This document shows positions 1 to 8,404 of a DNA stretch of 64,000 nt, piece after piece (position 1 is the first letter of the stretch; each line of letters starts with the position of its first letter). A program made the translations under genes and the position numbers. Source of the DNA: Streptomyces sp. HUAS ZL42 (GTDB taxonomy: Bacteria; Actinomycetota; Actinomycetes; Streptomycetales; Streptomycetaceae). The notes beneath the pieces are model-generated. The model made no database searches, was not told the origin of the DNA, and saw only the letters and a program-made list of their open reading frames with translations. The stretch spans positions 1,178,001-1,242,000 of the forward strand of contig NZ_CP160403.1 of assembly GCF_040782645.1 (NCBI RefSeq). Reading direction: 5' to 3'.

Positions 1-261
1 CTGTGGCCGCTGTTCGGTGCCGTGTTCATGTTCTGGATCTTCTTCGAGTCGCTGGGCGAGCTCAGTCCGGCGGCGGTCGTGATCGGCATCGGCGGCCTCG
101 CCGTCGGGCTGATTCCGATGCTCTGGTACTGGCGCAAGGGCAGTGAGTACTACCGGCCGGCCCGTCTGGACGCGTCGCGCACCGTGGAGACGGTCTATGT
201 CCCCGACGGCGGGCCTGCCGTACGGCAGGCCGCCCACGAGGGTCTCCCCACCGACTTCTGA
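1..261 (+). CDS. C-terminal end of a probable APC-type amino acid permease (partial)
   Basis: The reading frame is open from the first base of the window, so the start lies upstream and only the last 86 residues are visible. They contain two hydrophobic segments (about residues 1-15 and 22-42) separated by a short polar turn, then a basic patch (YWRKGSEYYRP) and a polar tail of about 35 residues. This is the usual way an inner-membrane permease of the APC superfamily ends, with a cytoplasmic C-terminus. The family call rests only on this fragment, and another multi-pass transporter is possible. The stop is 10 bp before the next gene, which has the same orientation. Confidence 0.5.
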   Translation: MWPLFGAVFMFWIFFESLGELSPAAVVIGIGGLAVGLIPMLWYWRKGSEYYRPARLDASRTVETVYVPDGGPAVRQAAHEGLPTDF

Positions 262-271
262 GAGGGACCCG

Positions 272-1231
272 ATGGCGCGAGACCGCTTCACTCCCGATTT
301 CGACTCCGACTGCGGGGACGCGGCCCTCGCCTCCACCCGCCACGACATCGTCATCGGCCGCTGGCAGGGACTCAGGGAACTGCTGCGCGCCACCGGCCCC
401 GACTGGATCGTCCGGGGTCACCGGGTCCGGCAGCTCGCCCAGGCCTGCGCGAGCAGTTCGACGGTGGAGACCTGGCTGGCCGCCGAGCCGCGCAGCGCCG
501 ACGCGTTGGTGCTGCGGGCCGCGACGGAGACGGCGCGGGCGTTCAACCTGGCCATCGCCGCGGGTCGGGGCGTGCCCATCGACCCGCGGCGCATCGACAC
601 CGCGGTGATGGCGTGCCTGACGGCCAGCGAGGCCTACCTGGACGATCCGACCCCGTGGGTTTCACTGATCTCGGTCGCGCGGCTGTACGCGTCGGGGGTG
701 CGGCGACAGGAACTGGCGCGCTGGTGGGACGAGTTGTACCAGCGCGACCCGTACAGCATGGAGGGCCATCTGCAGGTCCTGCACTACTACTCGGCGCGCT
801 GGCACGGCACCCACGGCCTGATGTACGACTTCGCCCGCGACGCGGCCGGCGTGGCGCCGCCGGGCAGTCCGCTGCCGGTGCTGGTGCAGTACGCCCGGGT
901 CGAGGAGTACCGCTTCGCGCTCGACGCCGCGCGGGGACACCACGCCGCCGTGGGCCTCGGCCAGCACTGGAACAACGACGGCGCCCTGAGCGACGTACGG
1001 CGCACCTGGGAGCGGTGGGTCATGGGCCGCGCGGACAGCGCCGTCGCCCCGGCCGAGCTGCGCGACCTCAACTACCTGACGCACGCCGCCTGCCAGGCGG
1101 GCGCGGAGGACGTGGCCGGCGACCTGCTGGCGATGCTCGGCACCCGGGCCACGCGAACGCCGTGGTCGTACACCGGGGATCCGGCGAAGCAGATCGTCAA
1201 GTGGCGCAAGGAACTGGGGCTACGGGGGTGA
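272..1231 (+). CDS. Conserved hypothetical helical protein
   Basis: This 319-residue protein has no signal peptide and no membrane segment. It is rich in Ala, Arg and Trp-containing helices, such as WDELYQRDP and WERWVMGRAD, and looks like an all-helical TPR-like solenoid, but no repeat is clear enough to name. The start is ATG at 272, with GAGAGGGA a few bases upstream; an in-frame start at 143 would overlap the permease and has no such site. The stop codon overlaps the GTG of the following peptidase gene (GTGA), so the two are probably translationally coupled. The function is unknown. Confidence 0.75.
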   Translation: MARDRFTPDFDSDCGDAALASTRHDIVIGRWQGLRELLRATGPDWIVRGHRVRQLAQACASSSTVETWLAAEPRSADALVLRAATETARAFNLAIAAGRGVPIDPRRIDTAVMACLTASEAYLDDPTPWVSLISVARLYASGVRRQELARWWDELYQRDPYSMEGHLQVLHYYSARWHGTHGLMYDFARDAAGVAPPGSPLPVLVQYARVEEYRFALDAARGHHAAVGLGQHWNNDGALSDVRRTWERWVMGRADSAVAPAELRDLNYLTHAACQAGAEDVAGDLLAMLGTRATRTPWSYTGDPAKQIVKWRKELGLRG

Positions 1232-1941
1232 ACGTGAGGCGTCGACTGGCGCTGCTCGGAGGCGGCTTCTCGACCGACACAGACGGTCTGCTGGACGATT
1301 GGGTGCTCGGTCATGCGCGCGCCGCGCGGCCCAGGGTGTGTTTCGTGCCCACGGCCAGCGGTGACGCGGCCACGTACGTCGAGCGATTTCTCGATGCCTT
1401 CGGTTCGCGGGACTGCCGGCCCTCAGTCCTGCGACTGTTCCAGCGGGACCTCGACGACGAGTCGCTGCGCGCCTTCCTGTTCGCGCAGGACGTCGTGTAC
1501 GTGGGCGGCGGCAACACGGCGAACATGCTGGCGGTGTGGCGCACGCACGGCGTGGACCGGCTGCTGGGTGAGGCCTACGACCGGGGCACCCTGCTGTGCG
1601 GGATCAGCGCCGGCGCCAACTGCTGGGCAAAGGGATCGCACACCGACTCCTTCGGGCCGTTGACGTTCCTGCCGGACGGGCTGGGTCTGCTGCCCGGTTC
1701 GGTCTGCCCGCACTACGACAGCGAACCGGGCCGCCGTCCCTCCTACCGGCAGGCCGTGGCGACCGGCGCGCTGCCCGCCGGGTGGGCCCTGGACGACGGT
1801 GTGGGAGTCCTGTTCACGGAAGGACAGCCGACCGAGACCGTCACCCGCGCCCCGGAGTCCCGGCTGTACCGCGTGGAGCCGGACGGGCGGGGCGGGGCCG
1901 TCGAGCGGCCCCTGCCCTGCCGTGTGTTCGGCACCGGGTGA
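1228..1941 (+). CDS. Peptidase E-like serine peptidase (family S51)
   Basis: This cytoplasmic peptidase of 237 residues belongs to the alpha-aspartyl dipeptidase (PepE) family, whose members cleave short peptides with N-terminal Asp or similar residues. The visible landmarks are the glycine-rich GGGNTANML at residues 93-101, the nucleophile elbow CGISAGA with Ser127, Asp140 in the SHTD segment, and His162 in CPHYD. These match the order Ser-Asp-His in the family, at similar spacing. The length is typical. Some S51 members are cyanophycinases, but those are longer and usually sit with cyanophycin synthetase, which is absent here. Translation is coupled to the upstream hypothetical gene through a 4-bp overlap. 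Confidence 0.85.
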   Translation: MNVRRRLALLGGGFSTDTDGLLDDWVLGHARAARPRVCFVPTASGDAATYVERFLDAFGSRDCRPSVLRLFQRDLDDESLRAFLFAQDVVYVGGGNTANMLAVWRTHGVDRLLGEAYDRGTLLCGISAGANCWAKGSHTDSFGPLTFLPDGLGLLPGSVCPHYDSEPGRRPSYRQAVATGALPAGWALDDGVGVLFTEGQPTETVTRAPESRLYRVEPDGRGGAVERPLPCRVFGTG

Positions 1942-1959
1942 TACCGGGCGATCACCTGC

Positions 1960-2814
1960 TCACGGCGCCGCGTTCGGCCCGTCCGGGCGGCTGCTGCGCT
2001 GCTGCGCCATCTGCCGGCTGAGTTCCTCGGTCTCCGGCTCGGACAGCCGCTGGAAGCCGTCCTCGGTGATGACGGACACGATGGGGAAGATCCGGCGGTT
2101 GATGTCCGGGCCGCCCGTCGCGGAGTCGTCGTCCGCCGCGTCCCACAGCGCCTGGAGCGCCGCCAGCGCCGCCTCGCGCCGCGACATGCCCGGCCGGAAC
2201 AGCTTCTTCAGCGCACCCCGGGCGTACGGGGAGCCGGAGCCCTCGGCGTGGAAGTCCGTCTTCTCGTACGCCCCACCGGTGACGTCGTAGCCGAAGATAC
2301 GGCCCCTGGCCGCGGCGCCGGCCGTGACGTCGTAACCGGCGAGGAGTGGTACGACGGCGAGGCCCTGCATGGCCTGGCCGAGGTTCTGCCGGATCATCCC
2401 GGCCAGCCGGTTCGCCTTGGCCCGGAGGGTCATCGGGATGCCCTCGATCTTCTCGAAGTGCTTCAGCTCGACCTGGTACAGCTTCACCATGTCCAGCGCG
2501 AGCCCGACACTGCCGGCGAAGGCCACGGCGGTGTGGTCGTCCGCCGGGTGCACCTTCTCCAGGTCTCGCTGGGCGATGAGGTTGCCCATCGTGGCCCGGC
2601 GGTCGCCGGCGATCATCACGCCGTCGCGGTAGGTGAGCGCCAGCACCGTGGTGCCGTGCGGGAAGCTGTCGGGCGCGGCGCGGACTCCGTCGGGGAACGG
2701 GCGGCGTGTGGGCAGCAGCTCCGGCCGGTGCGCGGCCAGGAACTCGTTGAAGGACGAGGTCCCGGGAGTGAAGAACTCCTCCCCCAACCGGCCGACACGT
2801 TCGCTGCCTGTCAT
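1960..2814 (-). CDS. prcB: Proteasome beta subunit paralogue, orphan
   Basis: This 284-residue protein is a 20S proteasome catalytic subunit. A propeptide of 54 residues ends in HG, and self-cleavage would expose Thr55 as the N-terminal nucleophile. Counting from there, Asp17 (GDRRAT) and Lys33 (DLEK) of the catalytic set are present, followed by YDVTGG and the C-terminal SATGGPD motif typical of actinobacterial PrcB. Family knowledge: prcB normally precedes prcA in an operon with Pup-system genes. Here no alpha subunit, Pup, Dop or PafA gene is adjacent; the neighbours are a peptidase E gene and sugar enzymes. It is therefore probably a second, unlinked copy that would have to assemble with an alpha subunit encoded elsewhere. 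Confidence 0.9.
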   Translation of the reverse strand: MTGSERVGRLGEEFFTPGTSSFNEFLAAHRPELLPTRRPFPDGVRAAPDSFPHGTTVLALTYRDGVMIAGDRRATMGNLIAQRDLEKVHPADDHTAVAFAGSVGLALDMVKLYQVELKHFEKIEGIPMTLRAKANRLAGMIRQNLGQAMQGLAVVPLLAGYDVTAGAAARGRIFGYDVTGGAYEKTDFHAEGSGSPYARGALKKLFRPGMSRREAALAALQALWDAADDDSATGGPDINRRIFPIVSVITEDGFQRLSEPETEELSRQMAQQRSSRPDGPNAAP

Positions 2815-2906
2815 GCCGCTCCCCCTCGTCCCCGGCCTCCTCGGCCGACATCGGAGTCCTACCAGGTGCCGCCGGGCGGGAAACGCGTGCGGCGTCCGCG
2901 TGTGGC

Positions 2907-5249
2907 TCAGCGTGCTTTCGGCCTGCGGTGCGGGGGTTGTCCGGGAGCCGGGTGGGCCGGCGGGGGCGGTACGGGCCGGACGGCGGGCCCCTCACCGTTC
3001 ACGGTCACCTCCGTTCCATGGTGACGGATCGTCAGAGCCGCGCCGGACAGCAGCGTGTACGTCGCCTTGTCAGGCCCGATCTCCACGCGCAGGCGGCGGT
3101 CGAGGAGTTGGAGGGTGAAGGCGAGACGGCTGAACCTCTCGGGCAGGCGCGGCGCGAAGCGCAGGGAGTCGCCGTCGCGGCGCAGGCCGCCGAAACCGGC
3201 CACCAGCGCCATCCAGGTGCCGGCCAGCGACGCGATGTGCAGTCCGTCGCGGGTGTTGTGCTCCAGGTCCTGCAGGTCCATCAGGGCGGCCTCGGTCGTG
3301 TAGTCGTACGCGAGCTGGAGATGGCCGGCCTGTGCGGCGATCACGGCCTGGCAGCACGCCGACAGCGAGGAGTCCCGTACGGTCAGGGGCTCGTAGTAGG
3401 CGAAGTTGCGGGCGACCTCGTCGTCGTCGAAGTGGTGGGCGCACGTGTACATCGCCAGGACCAGGTCGGCCTGTTTGACGACCTGCTTGCGGTAGAGGTC
3501 GAAGTAGGGGAAGTGCAGCAGGAGCGGGTACTGGTCGGGGCCGGTGCCCGCGAAGTCCCAGGGCTGGTAGCGGGTGAAGCCGGCGTGCTGTTCGTGCACG
3601 CCGAGTTCGTCGTTGTACGGGATGTACACGGCCTCGGCCGCGTCCCGCCAGGCGGCGCTCTCCTCGTCGTCGACGTCCAGACCCGCCGCCTCCTCCGGGT
3701 GGCGCCGGACGGCGTCGGCCGCGGCGAGCAGGTTGGCCCTGGCCATGAGGTTGGTGTACGTGTTGTCGTCGGCGACGGCGCTGTACTCGTCGGGGCCGGT
3801 GACGCCGTCGATGTGGAAGGCGCCGTGCGTGTCGTGGTGGCCGAGGGAGCGCCACAGGCGGGCGGTCTCCACCAGCAGCTCGACGCCGGTGTCGCGTTCG
3901 AAGTCCGTGTCCCCCGTGGCCGCCGTGTAGCGCACGACGGCGTCCGCTATGTCGGCGTTCACGTGGAAGGCCGCCGTGCCGGCCGGCCAGTAGGCGGACC
4001 CCTCCGAGCCCTCGATGGTCCGCCAGGGGAACGCGGCCCCGCGCAGGCCGAGTTGGGCGGCGCGCTCGCGGGCGGCGGGCAGGGTGTTCTGGCGCCAGCG
4101 CAGGGCCTCCGCCACGGCATCGGGCGCGGTGTAGGTCAGCAGGGGCAGCACGAAGGTCTCGGTGTCCCAGAAGGCGTGGCCGTCGTAGCCGGATCCGGTC
4201 AGGCCCTTGGCCGGGATGGCCCGTTGCTCCGCACGGGCGCCGGCCTGAAGGACGTGGAAGAGGGCGAAGCGGACCGCCTGCTGGATCTCCTCGTCCCCGT
4301 CGACCTCGACGTCGGCCCGGTCCCAGAAGTCGTCGAGGTAGGCCCGCTGGTCGGCCAGCAGGCCCCGCCAGCCGCTGTGATCGGCCGCCGCGAGCGCCGC
4401 CTCGACCTGGTCGCTCATCGCGGGCCGCGAGCGGGTGCCGGACCAGCCGTGGGCGACGAGCTTCTCCACGCGCAGCCGCTCGCCCGGCTCGAGCACGGAC
4501 GTGATGGTCAGCCGGGCCACGTCCACGTTGCTCTCGCTGTGCGTCGTGGTGCCCTCGGGCCCCACGACGACGTGGTCGGCGGCCACGGCGACGCGCAGAC
4601 CGCTGCGCCGGGTGCGGTGGACAAGGCGCAGCCGGTGGCCCGAGGTGGCGTCCTCCTCCGGCTCCAGCGGCGACTTCAGCGCCCGCGCGGCGCGCGGGTC
4701 GCCGTTCGGGTCGGGCAGGCTCTCGTTGGCGACGAGCTCCGACTGGATGACGAGGCGGGTCCGGCTGTCGACGGGCTCCACCTCGTACGCCACGGCGGCG
4801 ATCGCCCGCTGGGTGAGCGAGACCAGCCGGGTGGAGCGCACCCGTACCGTCGTACCGGCCGGGGAGGTCCACTCGCAGGTCCGCTCCAGGACGCCGCGGC
4901 GCAGGTCCAGGGTGCGTTCGTGGGCGACGAGCCGGCCGTAGCGCAGGTCGAACGGCTCGTCGTCGACGAGCAGCCGCAGCACCTTGCCGTTGGTGACGTT
5001 GATGACGGTCTGGCCGGACTCCGGGTAGCCGTAGCCGGCCTCGGCGTACGGCAGCGGGTGCAGTTCGTGGACGCCGTTGAGATAGGCGCCCGGCAGGCCG
5101 TGCGGTTCGCCCTCGTCGAGGTTGCCGCGCCAGCCGACATGGCCGTTGGACAGCGCGAACACGGACTCGCTCTGGGCCAGCACGTCGAGGCTGAGGTCGG
5201 TCTCGCGGACGGTCCACGGTTCGACGGCGTACGAGCGGTGGGTGATCAC
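2907..5249 (-). CDS. Glycoside hydrolase family 65 disaccharide phosphorylase
   Basis: At 780 residues this is a full-length GH65 enzyme. The layout is an N-terminal beta-sandwich (about 1-270), a linker, the (alpha/alpha)6 barrel (about 315-690) and a C-terminal beta-sheet. The general acid is Glu488 in VTGPDEY. The substrate loop FWDTETF, the PWRTIEGSE segment and the phosphate-side KQADLVLAMY and HNTRDGLH segments are present. Family members phosphorolyse maltose, trehalose, kojibiose or nigerose to beta-glucose 1-phosphate plus glucose; the exact substrate cannot be read here. The GTG start overlaps the stop of the upstream HAD gene by 4 bp. That gene would convert beta-glucose 1-phosphate onwards. 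The extreme C-terminus is unusually Pro- and Arg-rich. Confidence 0.9.
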   Translation of the reverse strand: MITHRSYAVEPWTVRETDLSLDVLAQSESVFALSNGHVGWRGNLDEGEPHGLPGAYLNGVHELHPLPYAEAGYGYPESGQTVINVTNGKVLRLLVDDEPFDLRYGRLVAHERTLDLRRGVLERTCEWTSPAGTTVRVRSTRLVSLTQRAIAAVAYEVEPVDSRTRLVIQSELVANESLPDPNGDPRAARALKSPLEPEEDATSGHRLRLVHRTRRSGLRVAVAADHVVVGPEGTTTHSESNVDVARLTITSVLEPGERLRVEKLVAHGWSGTRSRPAMSDQVEAALAAADHSGWRGLLADQRAYLDDFWDRADVEVDGDEEIQQAVRFALFHVLQAGARAEQRAIPAKGLTGSGYDGHAFWDTETFVLPLLTYTAPDAVAEALRWRQNTLPAARERAAQLGLRGAAFPWRTIEGSEGSAYWPAGTAAFHVNADIADAVVRYTAATGDTDFERDTGVELLVETARLWRSLGHHDTHGAFHIDGVTGPDEYSAVADDNTYTNLMARANLLAAADAVRRHPEEAAGLDVDDEESAAWRDAAEAVYIPYNDELGVHEQHAGFTRYQPWDFAGTGPDQYPLLLHFPYFDLYRKQVVKQADLVLAMYTCAHHFDDDEVARNFAYYEPLTVRDSSLSACCQAVIAAQAGHLQLAYDYTTEAALMDLQDLEHNTRDGLHIASLAGTWMALVAGFGGLRRDGDSLRFAPRLPERFSRLAFTLQLLDRRLRVEIGPDKATYTLLSGAALTIRHHGTEVTVNGEGPAVRPVPPPPAHPAPGQPPHRRPKAR

Positions 5250-5986
5250 GCGCGGCCTCCCAGTTCGGCGAGGTCCTTCACCACGACGTCGGCGCCGTGG
5301 GCGTACAGCGCCTCTGCCTGTCCTACGCGGTCGACGCCGACGACGTAACCGAAGCGGCCCGCGCGGCCCGCGTCCATGCCGGCCAGCGCGTCCTCGAAGA
5401 CGGCTGCCCGCGCCGCCTCCACCCCGAGGTCGCGGGCGGCGGCGAGGAAGGTGTCGGGGCGCGGTTTGCCCGGCAGTCTGCGCTCGGCGGCCACCACGCC
5501 GTCGATGCGTACGTCGAAGAGGCGCTCGGCGTCGATCGAGCGCAGCACGTCCAGGGTGTTGGCGCTGGAGGAGACGATCGCGGTCCGCAGCCCGTGCGCG
5601 CGCACCGCCTCGATGTAGCGCAGCGTGCTGTCGTACGCCTCGACACCCTGGGTGCGGATCCGCGCCAGGAGCAGTTCGTTCTTGCGGTTGCCGACGCCGT
5701 GGACCGTCTCGGCGCCCGGCGGGTCGTCGGGGTCGCCCTCGGGCAGGTCGATGCCACGGGAGGCGAGGAAGGTGCGTACGCCGTCGGCGCGCGGGCGCCC
5801 GTCGACGTATTCGTCGTAGTCGGCGTGGGCGTCGAACGGGCGGAAGTGCTCGCCCTCGCGTTCGCGCAGGAAAGCGTCGAACGTGTCCTTCCAGGCGGCC
5901 GCGTGGACCACGGCCGTCTTCGTGACGACCCCGTCGAGGTCGAAGAGGCAGGCCTGGATTTCTTCGGGAAGACCGAGCTCCGTCAT
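5246..5986 (-). CDS. HAD-family beta-phosphoglucomutase-like enzyme
   Basis: This haloacid-dehalogenase superfamily protein of 246 residues carries the nucleophile motif FDLDGVV (Asp16 and Asp18), a helical cap, the Ser/Thr motif IVSSSAN, the lysine in GKPRPD and the acidic motif FEDALAGMDAG. Proteins of this group interconvert beta-glucose 1-phosphate and glucose 6-phosphate. Its 4-bp overlap with the GH65 phosphorylase strongly supports that role, so the pair would form a phosphorolytic disaccharide route. I chose ATG at 5986 because a GGGGAA stretch lies 11 bp upstream; a GTG at 5995 is in frame but lies too close to that stretch. A simple sugar phosphatase is the alternative. Confidence 0.85.
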   Translation of the reverse strand: MTELGLPEEIQACLFDLDGVVTKTAVVHAAAWKDTFDAFLREREGEHFRPFDAHADYDEYVDGRPRADGVRTFLASRGIDLPEGDPDDPPGAETVHGVGNRKNELLLARIRTQGVEAYDSTLRYIEAVRAHGLRTAIVSSSANTLDVLRSIDAERLFDVRIDGVVAAERRLPGKPRPDTFLAAARDLGVEAARAAVFEDALAGMDAGRAGRFGYVVGVDRVGQAEALYAHGADVVVKDLAELGGRA

Positions 5987-6049
5987 ACAGGACACGGTTC
6001 CCCGTAGCGCCGCGTCCAGCGGGTGGCGAGCGCCACATGTCGGTCGGAT

Positions 6050-6445
6050 TCAGTCGTGCGGGAACGAGTGGTGTTCGTGGGCGACCGTCCAGCGGCCCCG
6101 CTCCTTGCGCAGGCCGAAGGTCAGCCGGAGGCGCGCGGTGGGATGCGCGGCGAGTTCCTCGGGTGTTCCGCAGCGCAGCAGGGCATGTGCGTAGGCGACG
6201 TCCGTGCCCGCGGTGACGTCGAGGGACTCGATGTCGAAGCAGGCGCCCTGGGCCTGCCAGTCGAAGAACGGCGGCCAGGTCGCCCGGTAGGCGTCGAGTC
6301 CGCGAATGCCCTGGTCGGGCGGGGGTACGTCGAACATCACGAGGTCCTCTGCATGGTCGGCGAGGACGCCGTCCAGGTCGCCGCGGTGGACGGCGTCGGC
6401 CCATTCGGTGATCAGGGCGCGGATCCGCGCCTCGTCGTCGGACAT
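6050..6445 (-). CDS. SnoaL/DUF4440-like NTF2-fold protein
   Basis: This small cytoplasmic protein of 131 residues has the NTF2-like cone fold signature: a helical N-terminus (ARIRALITEWADAVHRGDLDGV), a DLVMFDVPPP strand turn, GLDAYRATW, and a C-terminal strand ending in WTVAHEHHSFP. Family members include ketosteroid isomerase-like enzymes and many proteins of unknown substrate, so only the fold is called. The ATG at 6445 is followed by the typical MSDDEARIRAL opening. It lies 63 bp upstream of the HAD/GH65 pair on the same strand and could be co-transcribed with it, but no functional link is evident. Confidence 0.75.
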   Translation of the reverse strand: MSDDEARIRALITEWADAVHRGDLDGVLADHAEDLVMFDVPPPDQGIRGLDAYRATWPPFFDWQAQGACFDIESLDVTAGTDVAYAHALLRCGTPEELAAHPTARLRLTFGLRKERGRWTVAHEHHSFPHD

Positions 6446-6523
6446 GGTGGCTGCTCCCTTCTCCCTCCCCCTTCCAGGAGACTCCTCATCGCCCCGCACC
6501 TGATCGATGACACACTCTGCTGT

Positions 6524-7195
6524 GTGCCCCTGACATTCGACGATCTGCTCCTGCGCGCCCGTTCCCTCGTACGGGACGGCCGCCGCGCGCTGCTCGGCGT
6601 CACCGGGAGCCCGGGCGCGGGCAAGACGACGCTCGCGGAAACGCTGGTACGGGAGCTCAACGGCACCGGCGACCCATGGGTCGCACACGTCCCGATGGAC
6701 GGCTTCCACCTCGCCGACGTCGAACTGGAACGCCTCGGCCGCCGGGACCGCAAGGGCGCGCCGGACACGTTCGACGCGGCCGGGTACGCGGCACTGCTGC
6801 GGCGCCTGCGCGAGGAGACCGAGGACGACATCGTGTACGCGCCCGGTTTCGAGCGGGTCCTGGAGCAGCCGATCGCGGGGGCCGTACCGGTGCCGCCGGC
6901 GGCCCGGCTGATCGTGACGGAGGGGAACTACCTGCTGCTGGAGACGGGCGCCTGGGCGCGTGTGCGGTCGCAGCTGGACGAGGTGTGGTACTGCGAGGCC
7001 GACGAGGACGACCGCGTCCGGCGCCTGATCGCCCGGCACGAGGAGTTCGGCAAGGGCCGCCAGGAGGCGGTGGCCTGGGTAGTGGGCACGGACCAGCGCA
7101 ACGCCGCCCTGGTCGCGGCCACACGTGACCGGGCCGACCTGGTGGTCCCACCGACGCTCCTGGCAGCACCGTACGAGCCGTCCGGGGCGCCCTAG
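6524..7195 (+). CDS. Nucleoside/nucleotide kinase family P-loop protein
   Basis: This 223-residue cytosolic kinase belongs to the uridine kinase/phosphoribulokinase/pantothenate kinase group. The Walker A loop GSPGAGKTT spans residues 28-36. It is followed by MDGFHLAD, where Asp and His contact substrate in relatives, then TFDAAGY, YAPGFER and the lid region DEDDRVRRLIARHEEFG. The acceptor is probably a small sugar or nucleoside but cannot be assigned. The GTG start at 6524 gives VPLTFDDLLL, which aligns with the usual start of this family. No clear ribosome site precedes it. It diverges from the SnoaL-like gene, leaving 78 bp for two promoters. Confidence 0.8.
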   Translation: MPLTFDDLLLRARSLVRDGRRALLGVTGSPGAGKTTLAETLVRELNGTGDPWVAHVPMDGFHLADVELERLGRRDRKGAPDTFDAAGYAALLRRLREETEDDIVYAPGFERVLEQPIAGAVPVPPAARLIVTEGNYLLLETGAWARVRSQLDEVWYCEADEDDRVRRLIARHEEFGKGRQEAVAWVVGTDQRNAALVAATRDRADLVVPPTLLAAPYEPSGAP

Positions 7196-7204
7196 GCTGA
7201 TCGC

Positions 7205-7741
7205 ATGGGGGAGGACATCACCGTGCCGGCGGTGGGCTGGGGGCGGCTCGAGTCGACGCCGGTGGGTGAGCGGCTGGAGCTGTTGGAGGAAGCGGCCTGT
7301 CCGGAGACCGACTGGGACGCGGAGCCCGCGTGGGGCTGGGTGATACCCGCGTCGCCGAAGGTGCCCTGGTGCGGCCGGTACGAGTTCCACAGCACCAACG
7401 GCTCGTACAAGCCGCATTTCTGGGCCGGGGAGCGCTGGGACGACGTACGCGCGTTCGGCGATCCGGTGCTACGGGATGCGCTGGACGGGTTTGTGCTCCG
7501 TCTGATCCGGGGCGGAGAGGACGCGGACGAGGAAGTCGCGGAAGGAGGTCCCTTCCCGACGGATCCGGAACCCTGGCGGCCGCGTCTGCTGCTCGTCTGC
7601 CCGCCGGACACCGTGCGCGGCGTTGCCGCGCGAGTGGGGCGTGATCGTGAACGAGGCCGACCGGTGCGGCTGGGGCCTGCTCGGCCTGCCTTGGTGAGGA
7701 CGGGGCGTCGTCCCAACCCCGTTGTCGGTGCCGACCTTTAA
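7205..7741 (+). CDS. Hypothetical protein with a probable C-terminal frameshift
   Basis: This is a hypothetical protein of 178 residues as read, with no signal peptide or membrane segment. It is Trp-rich (WDAEPAWGWVIP, WCGRYEFHSTNGSYKPHFWAGERWDD). From about 7619 onward the frame turns into an Arg-rich, low-quality tail. Shifting by one base there gives ALPREWGVIVNEADRCGWG and then LLGLPW before a stop at 7695-7697. That reads much more like real protein, so an extra G near 7619 (or a sequencing error) is likely. The start is ATG at 7205, 9 bp after the kinase gene, so the two are probably co-transcribed. Confidence 0.6.
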   Translation: MGEDITVPAVGWGRLESTPVGERLELLEEAACPETDWDAEPAWGWVIPASPKVPWCGRYEFHSTNGSYKPHFWAGERWDDVRAFGDPVLRDALDGFVLRLIRGGEDADEEVAEGGPFPTDPEPWRPRLLLVCPPDTVRGVAARVGRDRERGRPVRLGPARPALVRTGRRPNPVVGADL

Positions 7742-7751
7742 GGTCACTGCC

Positions 7752-8387
7752 ATGGCTGACGGCATCGAATGGGTGGTGGACCTGGAGGGCTGGATGTCCA
7801 GCGTCGTCTTCGCACGCGGGATATCACCCGAGGAGCTTGCCCTGCGTATGGGAGGCGACCCGGACCGGGCGACGGAACCGATCACCGACGCCGAGGTGTG
7901 GGACCTCGGCATCACGGTGTATCGACCGGGTGCGGACGGAGACGGCGTCGTGCGCGTCGGTGAGAGCGCGGGCTGGGCCTTCGCCCTGGAGTACGGGGAC
8001 TCGACCGGCGGTGACCTGCTCGCGGAGATCTCCCGTGACGGCGTCGAGGCAGTTCAGTACGTGCCGATGCAGGAGCATCCACCGGCCACTGTCGCCTACG
8101 CCCGCGACGGCGTGGTGCTGTGCGGTTTCGGACTGGCGGAAGAGCGCCGGCGCTGGGGGGAGGAGCCGGACGTGCTGCTGCCCGATCTCGTCGCGGGCAA
8201 TGTCCTCGCGGCCGACGGAGACACACAACTCGCCGCGGAGGATGAGCACTTCAGGGTGGTGTACCGCCGCACCCTGGGCGTCGTCGAGCGGCGGTTCGGG
8301 CTGTCCCTCTCCCCCGCCTGCCTCGACGACGCCCGTCTGCCGGCCTACGCGGTGCGCGGCACCCCGCGGATGACCTTCGCCGACTGA
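7752..8387 (+). CDS. DUF6461-like hypothetical protein
   Basis: This soluble 211-residue protein begins MADGIEWVVDLEGW. It contains FARGISPEELALRMGGDP followed by a central GWAFALEYGDSTGG strand region and ends in a short Arg-containing tail. The layout resembles the actinobacterial DUF6461 group of unknown role, often found near other small cytoplasmic hypotheticals. I chose the ATG at 7752 rather than an in-frame TTG at 7722, because the extra residues from the TTG are not typical. It lies just downstream of the frameshifted gene on the same strand. No catalytic motif is visible. Confidence 0.65.
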   Translation: MADGIEWVVDLEGWMSSVVFARGISPEELALRMGGDPDRATEPITDAEVWDLGITVYRPGADGDGVVRVGESAGWAFALEYGDSTGGDLLAEISRDGVEAVQYVPMQEHPPATVAYARDGVVLCGFGLAEERRRWGEEPDVLLPDLVAGNVLAADGDTQLAAEDEHFRVVYRRTLGVVERRFGLSLSPACLDDARLPAYAVRGTPRMTFAD

Positions 8388-8404
8388 CCGCGGGAGGACG
8401 TGGC

